In this document: piece by piece, positions 1 through 5,361 of the stretch
How the letters are laid out: every line of letters begins with the position of its first letter
Numbering within the stretch: position 1 is the first letter of the stretch
NCBI GenBank assembly: GCA_022709445.1
Contig: JAKLIU010000066.1
Span: 1-8,902, forward strand
Source of the DNA: Spirochaetota bacterium
GTDB taxonomy: Bacteria > Spirochaetota > Spirochaetia > Treponematales > UBA12059
Direction: 5' to 3'
DNA: 8,902 nt
The notes under the pieces: generated by a model
The model's database searches: none
The model's input: the letters and a program-made list of their open reading frames with translations, nothing else
Told to the model about the DNA's origin: nothing
Position numbers and translations under genes: made by a program

Positions 1-42
1 CACCCAGCGAGCCACCAGTTCAGCGTCGGCCGGCGCGGCCAT
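1..42 (-). CDS. N-terminal fragment of a probable ECF sigma factor (runs off the window)
   Basis: Only the first 14 codons are present, reading MAAPADAELVARWV from the ATG at 42-40. An acidic residue followed by E-L-V-x-R-W is typical of the start of sigma region 2 in extracytoplasmic-function (ECF) sigma factors, which direct RNA polymerase to stress promoters. The fragment is too short for certainty. No clear Shine-Dalgarno sequence precedes this ATG. A GTG in the same frame (51-49) overlaps the TGA of the upstream gene as GTGA, so translation probably starts by coupling at either codon. The upstream partner is a Spy/CnrX-like exported protein, the kind of protein often paired with ECF sigma factors (CnrX with CnrH), which supports the call. 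The rest of the gene, and any anti-sigma gene, lies outside the window. Confidence 0.45.
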   Translation of the reverse strand, partial: MAAPADAELVARWV

Positions 43-47
43 GGCGG

Positions 48-581
48 TCACTGCAGCGATTTGAGCAGTTCCAGGAGCGGGGCCAGGCGCTCGGCATCCC
101 CGGCCTTCTCCGCCAGGTCCTTGAGCTCACCCCTGCGGGCCAGGACGGCGAAGCCCCGCGCCAGGCGCGACAGCGCCGCCCATCGTTCGTCGCCCAGTTT
201 TTCCCTGATGGCCAGGTTGCGCTCGATCTGGGCCATGCGCACGCGGTACTCGGCCTCCAGGCTGGCGCGCACGGTCTTGCCGATCTCCTGCGTGTCCGGC
301 TTCCTCTCCAGCATGAGCCGCGCCAGGCGGGCCTGGGCCTCGCGGATCTCCGCCCGGGCCAGCTCCATGACGCGGGAGTCCCTGGCCAGCAGTTCCCGGA
401 TGAAGAGGGCTTCTTCCTGCTTGAGGTCCAGCGCGCGTATGTCGCGGCGCGCCTCCGCGAGACCGTAGGCCTCGCCGGCCACGTCGCCCGCGCCCGGCGC
501 GCCGGGGGCCTGGGCGAATGCCGGCATGAGCGCCGCGATCAGGGCGATGGCCGCCACGATGCACCGTTTGGTTGTTTTCAT
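48..581 (-). CDS. Exported Spy/CnrX-like helical periplasmic protein
   Basis: The product has 177 residues. The start chosen is the ATG at 581, which has GGAGG five bases upstream; an in-frame ATG five codons earlier (596) overlaps that ribosome site and is unlikely. Residues 1-23 form a signal peptide: a KTTKR basic end, a hydrophobic core, and AFA before Q24 as a type I cleavage site. A Pro/Gly/Ala linker (about 25-40) is followed by an almost entirely helical, highly charged body (about 41-177) with a 'LDLKQEE' segment near 51-57 and 'LGDERWAAL' near 129-137. These resemble the paired L-T-x-x-Q motifs of the Spy/CpxP/CnrX heavy-metal-resistance family, which are periplasmic chaperones or metal sensors. 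The mature protein has no His and no Cys, so the His-based metal site of CnrX is absent. A chaperone or envelope-stress sensing role is therefore more plausible than metal sensing. The downstream overlapping reading frame looks like an ECF sigma factor, suggesting a sensor-sigma pair. Family assignment is by overall architecture and is moderate. Confidence 0.75.
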   Translation of the reverse strand: MKTTKRCIVAAIALIAALMPAFAQAPGAPGAGDVAGEAYGLAEARRDIRALDLKQEEALFIRELLARDSRVMELARAEIREAQARLARLMLERKPDTQEIGKTVRASLEAEYRVRMAQIERNLAIREKLGDERWAALSRLARGFAVLARRGELKDLAEKAGDAERLAPLLELLKSLQ

Positions 582-586
582 CCCGT

Positions 587-591
587 CCTCC
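587..591 (-). promoter_or_regulatory. Ribosome binding site of the Spy-like gene
   Basis: GGAGG on the minus strand lies five bases before the ATG at 581. It selects this start over the upstream in-frame ATG at 596. Confidence 0.8.
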
Positions 592-600
592 GACATTCAG

Positions 601-638
601 GTCGACGCGGACCGCGTTCCGGTTCCCGTGAAAGTATA
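601..638 (-). promoter_or_regulatory. Candidate promoter signals for the Spy-like/sigma operon
   Basis: Two alternatives can be seen on the minus strand. A TATACT hexamer (638-633) is a five-of-six match to a sigma70 -10 box, but nothing at 16-18 bp upstream resembles TTGACA. Alternatively, GGGAACC (627-621) followed after 15 bp by TCGAC (605-601) resembles the GGAAC/TC layout of ECF-dependent promoters, which would fit autoregulation by the downstream sigma factor. Neither is decisive. The ECF reading would give a very short leader before the ATG at 581. Confidence 0.3.
605..617. repeat. 13-bp palindrome in the divergent control region
   Basis: ACGCGG-A-CCGCGT is a perfect 6+1+6 inverted repeat between the two divergently transcribed genes. 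It lies between the candidate -35 and -10 elements of the leftward ECF-like promoter and about 50 bp upstream of the rightward promoter. It could be an operator for a dimeric regulator or a short hairpin in the leftward mRNA leader. In GC-rich DNA such a palindrome can also arise by chance. Confidence 0.4.
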
Positions 639-664
639 GCTCCCCAGCGGCCGCTTGGCACGGA

Positions 665-693
665 TTGACCCGCCCGGATGCCGGGTCTATGGT
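665..693 (+). promoter_or_regulatory. Sigma70-type promoter for the methyltransferase gene
   Basis: TTGACC (665-670, five of six to the -35 consensus) and TATGGT (688-693, four of six to the -10 consensus) are separated by exactly 17 bp. Transcription would begin near 700. This gives a leader of about 25 bases that contains the ribosome site at 714-719, and it argues against the in-frame starts at 665, 689 and 704. Confidence 0.55.
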
Positions 694-713
694 GGGGAGA
701 TCGATGAGCGGAC

Positions 714-719
714 GGGAGG
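714..719 (+). promoter_or_regulatory. Ribosome binding site of the methyltransferase gene
   Basis: GGGAGG lies five bases before the ATG at 725. A second purine run, GGGGAG, precedes the ATG at 704, but it falls at or before the predicted transcription start, so 725 is preferred. Confidence 0.65.
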
Positions 720-724
720 CGACC

Positions 725-1450
725 ATGGTGGAACCGAAGCTGATTCTGGGCGGCATACCCGCCCCGCGCGTCCTGGACGTGGCCACGGGCGGCGGGTCCT
801 TCGTCGGCTTCCTGGTCGAGGGCCTGCCGTCCTGGGAATCGATCATCGGGCTGGATGCCGAGGACCGTGCCGCCGCCGCCTTCGCGGCCGCCTGGAAGGA
901 CCGGGCAGGAGTCGAATTCCGCAAGGGCGACGCATACGCCCTGGACTTCCCCGACGGCTCCTTCGACCTGGTCTCGGTGTCCAACTCCCTGCACCACTTC
1001 GCCGATCCGGGCGCGGTGCTGGCGGAGATGCTGCGGGTGGCCCGTCCCGGCGGCCGCGTCCTCATCGCGGAAATGCACCGGGACGCCGTCACGGAGGAGG
1101 AGCTGACGCACGTGCTCCTCCACCACTGGTGGGCCGCGGTGGACAGCTCCCTGGGCATCGTGCACGGGGAGACCTGGACGCGCGAGCGGCTGGCCGCTGG
1201 CGCAGCCGGCCTGGGCCTCCTGGAGATGCGACTGTTCGACCTGCGGGACACGGAGGGCGACCCGCGGGATCCGGCCCTGCTGGCGGAACTGGACGCGGTC
1301 ATCACGCGCTACATCGGGCGGGCGGGGGAGCGGGCGGACCTGCGCGACAAGGGGGAGGCGTTGAGGACGCGAGTCGCCTCCGTCGGCTACCGCTCGGCGC
1401 CGTCCCTGGTCGCTGTCGGCTTCAAGCCGGGAACGCGACCAGGAGCCTGA
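725..1450 (+). CDS. Class I SAM-dependent methyltransferase (UbiE-like fold)
   Basis: The product is a 241-residue soluble protein that probably transfers a methyl group from S-adenosylmethionine to a small molecule or lipid; the acceptor cannot be told. Motif I, the SAM-binding glycine loop, is VLDVATGGGS (16-25). The acidic end of strand 2 is GLD (42-44, D44 for the ribose hydroxyls). Motif II is around KGDAYALDFPDGSFD (67-81) with D69, followed by LVSVSNSLHHF (82-92). The post-motif ARPGGRVLIAE (106-116) is the usual signature of the Methyltransf_11/UbiE group. The C-terminal half (120-241) carries a family-specific cap with HHWW at 133-136. The start at 725 is preferred because it has the best ribosome site and fits the promoter; starting there leaves only about 15 residues before motif I, a normal spacing. 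The gene stands alone on the plus strand, divergent from the Spy-like gene and converging on the cyclase gene, so its context gives no substrate hint. Confidence 0.88.
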   Translation: MVEPKLILGGIPAPRVLDVATGGGSFVGFLVEGLPSWESIIGLDAEDRAAAAFAAAWKDRAGVEFRKGDAYALDFPDGSFDLVSVSNSLHHFADPGAVLAEMLRVARPGGRVLIAEMHRDAVTEEELTHVLLHHWWAAVDSSLGIVHGETWTRERLAAGAAGLGLLEMRLFDLRDTEGDPRDPALLAELDAVITRYIGRAGERADLRDKGEALRTRVASVGYRSAPSLVAVGFKPGTRPGA

Positions 1451-1456
1451 GGACCT

Positions 1457-2482
1457 TCAGCCCAGCCAGTGCATCTCCATGGGAGGAGCGCCCTTGACCG
1501 GCAGCGCGCCGCGCGCCTCCAGGGGCAGGCGCCCCGCGATGAGCGCGGCGGTTGCGCCGGACACGTTGACCCGCATGGGCTCGCTTGCCGCCTCCATCCT
1601 GCTGGCCATGTTCACCGTGTCCCCGAAGACGTCGTAGATGAAGCGGCGCGTCCCCACGATGCCAGCCACCGCCTCGCCCGAGTGCAGGCCCAGGCGCATG
1701 AGCCAGCGCACCGGCGAGCGCTCGTTGCGGGCGGCCAGCCAGTCGCGCATGGCCAGGGCCGCGCGGGCCAGGCACAGGGCATGGTCGGGATTGGGTTCCG
1801 GAATGCCCGAGGCCGCGAAGTAGGCGTCGCCTATCGTCTTGATCCGCTCGCAGCCGTGGTCGTGGATGATCCCGTCGAAGCCCGCCACGATGTCGTTGAG
1901 CTCGCCGATCAGCTGTCGCGGGCTCAGGCCGGCGGAGACCCGGGTGAAGTCCACCAGGTCCGTGAAGAGGACGCTGACGTCCTTGAACAGCCTGGGCTCG
2001 CTGGCGCCTGTCTCCTTGAGCTCGCTGGCCACCGGCGCCGGCAGCAGGGACTCCAGGAGCCGTTCGGATTTCTCGCGCTCGCGCTCCACGCCGCGCAGGG
2101 CCTGCCTGAGCCTGAGGTGGGTGCCCACCCGGGCCACCACCTCCTCCTGCTGGAAGGGCTTGGAGACGTAGTCCACCGCCCCGGCGCGGAAGCCGTTCAC
2201 CTTGTCCTCCAGCTGGTTGAGGGCGGAGATGAAGATCACCGGGATGTCCGCGGTGGCGGGATCGGCCTTGAGCCTTCCGATGGTCTCGAAGCCGTCCATG
2301 CCGGGCATCTTGATGTCCAGGAGTATCAGGTCCGGCCTGGCCTTGGCGGCCACCTGCAGGGCACGTTCGCCGCTCCTGGCCTGCAGGGGATGGAAGCCCG
2401 CCTGCGTGAGGGTGTCGCTGAGCACCTTGAGGTTCTCTTCTATGTCGTCCACCACCAGCACCAGAGAGCCATCATCGTCCAT
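1457..2482 (-). CDS. Response regulator fused to a class III adenylate cyclase
   Basis: This 341-residue cytoplasmic protein probably makes cAMP from ATP under control of phosphorylation. The receiver domain (about 7-123) has the acidic pair D12/D13, the phospho-acceptor D56 (LLDIKMPGMDG), S86 and K108 (SKPF). A charged helical linker leads into the cyclase-coupling segment around LLESLLPAPVASEL (142-155). The catalytic domain (about 166-341) has both metal-binding aspartates, D175 (FTD) and D219 (IGDAY); the ATP-selecting pair K215 and D284 (YDVFGDTVN); and the transition-state residues N291 and R295. A single chain thus carries every residue needed for a homodimeric, class IIIa-like adenylate cyclase; the Lys/Asp pair argues against guanylate cyclase. 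The ATG at 2482 is preceded by a purine-rich GGGGGAAG and overlaps the end of the hybrid kinase gene by 11 bp, implying translational coupling and a partnership with that kinase. Its stop lies 6 bp from that of the convergent methyltransferase gene. Confidence 0.93.
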   Translation of the reverse strand: MDDDGSLVLVVDDIEENLKVLSDTLTQAGFHPLQARSGERALQVAAKARPDLILLDIKMPGMDGFETIGRLKADPATADIPVIFISALNQLEDKVNGFRAGAVDYVSKPFQQEEVVARVGTHLRLRQALRGVEREREKSERLLESLLPAPVASELKETGASEPRLFKDVSVLFTDLVDFTRVSAGLSPRQLIGELNDIVAGFDGIIHDHGCERIKTIGDAYFAASGIPEPNPDHALCLARAALAMRDWLAARNERSPVRWLMRLGLHSGEAVAGIVGTRRFIYDVFGDTVNMASRMEAASEPMRVNVSGATAALIAGRLPLEARGALPVKGAPPMEMHWLG

Positions 2483-5264
2483 CGCTTCCCCCTTCCGCTC
2501 CCGCGGCCCCGGCCAGCGCGGCCAGGAGCGCGCCCACGGCGACTTCATCGTACGCGCCGGCGGCGGCCCCGAGCGCCGCGGGGAACGCGCCGACAGCCCC
2601 GTCCATGCCCGTGGCGATCCTGGCCAGGCCGCCGAAATCGTTGATCGCGGCGGCGTCGGACAGTCGCGCCAGCCCCTCCGGTCCCAGGGCCTCCGCGGCC
2701 GCGCGCAGGTCCCCTTCGCCGGGGAACGCAGCCTCCGGGGAGGCCTCCGCCCGCTGCGCTCCGGCCGCCACCACGGGCACCGCGCCGCGCTCGGCGATGA
2801 GCGCGTAGAGCGAACCGAGCTTGAAGGGTTTTGACAGGAAGCCGTCGAAGCCGGCCGCGACGATGCGCGCCTCGTCGTGGCTGAAGGCGGAGGCGGTCAG
2901 GGCGAACACCTTCACGGAGGCCAGGTCCGCGTCGGCCTTGATCGCCTCGGTGGCCCGGTAGCCGTCCATGCCCGGCATCTTGATGTCCATGAACACGATG
3001 GCAGGCCGGGCGTCCCGGGTGCGCTCCACGGCCTCCTTGCCGTCGGCGGCCTCCAGCACCGTGAAGCCGGCGCGCTCGAGCATCTCCTTGAGCACCAGGC
3101 GGTTGGCCTCCTGGTCATCGGCCACCAGCACGGTCACCTCCCTTCCGGGCTGCACCCGGATGGATGCCTCCCCGGATTCCCGCCGGTCGGGCGCCTGCGC
3201 GGCGGCCTCCAGGGGGAGCGAGAAGGAGAATTCGCTCCCCTCGCCCAGAACGCTCTTCACCTCCAGGGCGCCGCCCATCATGGCCACGTACCTGCTGCTG
3301 ATGGCCAGGCCCAGGCCCGTGCCGCCCTCGTGGTCCGTGGTCGACGCCTGCACGAAGGGCTGGAGGATGGCTTCGCGCTCGTCTTCCGGTATGCCCCGGC
3401 CGGTGTCCCTGACGGCGAACCGGATGCGGTCGCCCTCGACCCCGACCAGGATGCCTATGCCGCCTTCCTCGGTGAACTTGACGGCGTTGCCGACCAGGTT
3501 GACCATCACCTGCCTGAGCTTCCCGAGGTCGCCCCGGACGTGGCGCGGCAGGCCGTCCAGCGTGTCGTGGTAGAGGCTCAGGCCCTTCTTCCTGCAGCGC
3601 AGCTCGAACATGTCCCGCAGGTCGCCCACGAAATCATGCAGGTCGAAGACGGCCGGGTGCAGCTCCATCTTGCCGGCCTCTATCTTGGAGATGTCCAGGA
3701 TGTCGTTGATGAGTGCCAGGAGGTGCTCCCCCGAGCGCGAGATGATGCGCAGCCGCTCCACTTGCCGGTCGGTCAGGTTCCTGTCGTCGGCGAGGAGCTG
3801 GGTGAAGCCCAGGATGGCGTTGAGCGGGGTCCGGAGCTCGTGGCTCATGTTGGCAAGGAACTCGCTCTTCATGCGGCTGGCGTTCTCCGCCTCGGCCTTG
3901 GAACGGCGCAGGTTCCCCTCCAGCTCCGCCTGCCTGGTCACGTCCCGCAGGATGGCGGTGGTCCACTCGTCCGCGCCCTCCCCGGTGCGGGACAGGTGGG
4001 CCTCCATGAGCCGGGTGGAGCCGTCGGCCGCCCGCCAGGCGTGCCTGCCCAGGGCCTCGCCGTCCGCATGCCCGTGCGCTGAGGCCAGGAGCCCGGCATC
4101 CTCGCCCAGGAACAGGGACAGGGGCTTCCCGATTGCCGCTTCCCGCCCCAGGCCGAAACAGGCTTCCGCCGCCGGGTTGAACAGCCGTATCGCCAGCGAG
4201 CGGTCGAAGGCCACGATGGGATCGGCCGCCCCGGCGACCACGTCCTCGAAGCGCCGCCTGGAGGCCTCCAGCTGGCCGCGCTGCTTCTGGATCAGCTCGT
4301 TGATCTGGCGGTAGACCCCGGAGAACTCGTCGTTCTGGACCACGTCGATCACCCTGCCCGCCTCCGGGTTGGGCGAGTTGAGCGCTTCCAGCCGGTCGTG
4401 GATGGTGGCCAGGGGCTTGCGGATCAGCCGCTTGAGCTGGAACAGCATCTGCATGATGAAGAAGCCCAGCGAGAGCGTCTTGACCAGGAACACCTTGAGC
4501 AGGTCCGCGACCTCCTCGGAATTCCTGGCCTGGTTGAACAGGTCCGAAGTGGCCCCGAACGGGTCGTCCAGGATGACCCTCAGCGCCTGCATGCCGCGCA
4601 GCGCGGCGAAGGAGTCCGCCACGAACGAGAGACCCTGCATGGTCATGTACAGCAGGATCGCCAGCATCATCAGCAGGGTCTTGGAGTACAGGGAGGAATA
4701 CGAGAGCGCTGAGGCCGGACTGCAGGCCAGGATGGCCTGCTTGGCGGGGTACAGCCGGTCCTCGACCTTGAGCGACAGGATCACGCCGACGAAGAAGCCC
4801 GCGACGCAGGCCTCAAGCACGCCGGGCACGGCTATCCACATGAGCTGGAACAGGCTCCCCGGCGCCAGGCCCGCCGCCGCCTGTCCCGCCTGGGCGGGGT
4901 CGATGGCGTACACCAGGACCCGCCCCAGCGTGAACACAGCCATCGAGGCGAGGATCGTGAAGGTCCGCGTCCGGTTCAGGTGGCGCACCGCGAGGGAACT
5001 CAGGCGGGAATCATCGCCGCACGCGCGCAGGCAGTGCAGGTAGGCCTTGATGACGGGCAGGAAGTAGAACACCAGGAGCGCGTCCAGGGCGAGCACCTGG
5101 GACCACATGGCCACGGCCGTCCAGCCCCGGGTGAACATGGACCAGCTGCGGCTGAAGGCCTCGTGGAGGTTCGGACCCGACAGCGAGGTGACGAACAGCA
5201 CCATGAGCGGGGCGAAAAACATGGAATCGGGGCGCGTGACCCGGGAGCGTTCGCGGGATTTCAT
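2472..5264 (-). CDS. Six-TM hybrid sensor histidine kinase (PAS-HisKA-HATPase-REC)
   Basis: The product is a 930-residue inner-membrane kinase. Hydrophobic segments near 15-30, 50-73, 101-121, 139-165, 194-214 and 258-277, with basic loops at 73-100 and 166-193, give six TM helices with both ends cytoplasmic. A HAMP-like linker (278-335) leads to a PAS-like domain (about 336-445). HisKA carries H475 (MSHELRTP). The ATPase domain (about 570-687) has the N box with N593, the G1 box DTGRG (620-624), F637 and the G2 box GGTGLGL (647-653), so it looks active. The receiver (709-825) has D716/D717, phospho-acceptor D760, T790 and K812. The final 100 residues are an Ala-rich helical domain without His, so it is not an HPt domain. 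I do not recognise the sensor family. The start at 5264 has GGAG three bases upstream; the ATG at 5222 has no ribosome site. The gene overlaps the response-regulator/cyclase gene by 11 bp, its likely output partner. The 97-bp gap upstream may hold its own control signals. Confidence 0.92.
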   Translation of the reverse strand: MKSRERSRVTRPDSMFFAPLMVLFVTSLSGPNLHEAFSRSWSMFTRGWTAVAMWSQVLALDALLVFYFLPVIKAYLHCLRACGDDSRLSSLAVRHLNRTRTFTILASMAVFTLGRVLVYAIDPAQAGQAAAGLAPGSLFQLMWIAVPGVLEACVAGFFVGVILSLKVEDRLYPAKQAILACSPASALSYSSLYSKTLLMMLAILLYMTMQGLSFVADSFAALRGMQALRVILDDPFGATSDLFNQARNSEEVADLLKVFLVKTLSLGFFIMQMLFQLKRLIRKPLATIHDRLEALNSPNPEAGRVIDVVQNDEFSGVYRQINELIQKQRGQLEASRRRFEDVVAGAADPIVAFDRSLAIRLFNPAAEACFGLGREAAIGKPLSLFLGEDAGLLASAHGHADGEALGRHAWRAADGSTRLMEAHLSRTGEGADEWTTAILRDVTRQAELEGNLRRSKAEAENASRMKSEFLANMSHELRTPLNAILGFTQLLADDRNLTDRQVERLRIISRSGEHLLALINDILDISKIEAGKMELHPAVFDLHDFVGDLRDMFELRCRKKGLSLYHDTLDGLPRHVRGDLGKLRQVMVNLVGNAVKFTEEGGIGILVGVEGDRIRFAVRDTGRGIPEDEREAILQPFVQASTTDHEGGTGLGLAISSRYVAMMGGALEVKSVLGEGSEFSFSLPLEAAAQAPDRRESGEASIRVQPGREVTVLVADDQEANRLVLKEMLERAGFTVLEAADGKEAVERTRDARPAIVFMDIKMPGMDGYRATEAIKADADLASVKVFALTASAFSHDEARIVAAGFDGFLSKPFKLGSLYALIAERGAVPVVAAGAQRAEASPEAAFPGEGDLRAAAEALGPEGLARLSDAAAINDFGGLARIATGMDGAVGAFPAALGAAAGAYDEVAVGALLAALAGAAGAEGGSDGR

Positions 5265-5276
5265 GCTCTCCAGTAT

Positions 5277-5297
5277 ACGGCGCCCGGGGCGCGCCGT
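5277..5297 (-). repeat. Hairpin just upstream of the kinase ribosome site
   Basis: ACGGCGC (5277-5283) and GCGCCGT (5291-5297) are perfect 7-bp inverted arms around a 7-base loop. In the minus-strand mRNA the stem ends 12 bases before the kinase ATG, immediately before the GGAGAG ribosome site. There is no U run after it, so it is not a typical intrinsic terminator. It could modulate translation or mark an RNA processing point between the membrane cyclase and kinase genes. Confidence 0.4.
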
Positions 5298-5361
5298 GGC
5301 GTCCCGGAGGCGGAAACCGGCGAGAATTTACGCAGTCTTCACGCGCGGCCCGGCACGCCCC

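Noticed and set aside
665..724. Earlier in-frame starts for the methyltransferase (665, 689, 704)
   Set aside because: The TTG at 665 is part of the likely -35 box, 689 overlaps the -10 box, and 704 is only about 4 bases from the predicted transcription start.
127..1305. 392-codon open frame on the minus strand across the divergent region
   Set aside because: It runs antisense through the methyltransferase and out of frame through the Spy-like gene, and its composition is Ser/Arg/Gly-rich without motifs.
2475..2780. HPt domain at the end of the hybrid kinase
   Set aside because: The last 100 residues contain no histidine, so they cannot carry a phosphotransfer His.
2877..4082. 401-codon open frame on the plus strand
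   Set aside because: It is antisense to the hybrid kinase's ATPase and receiver domains and shows no recognisable domain.
5272..5277. TATACT as a -10 box for the kinase gene
   Set aside because: Transcription would start at the ATG itself and lose the ribosome site, and no -35 element lies at the right distance.
5277..5297. Intrinsic terminator after the membrane cyclase gene
   Set aside because: The stem is followed by ATACTGGAG and not by a U run, and it sits next to the kinase start rather than the cyclase stop.
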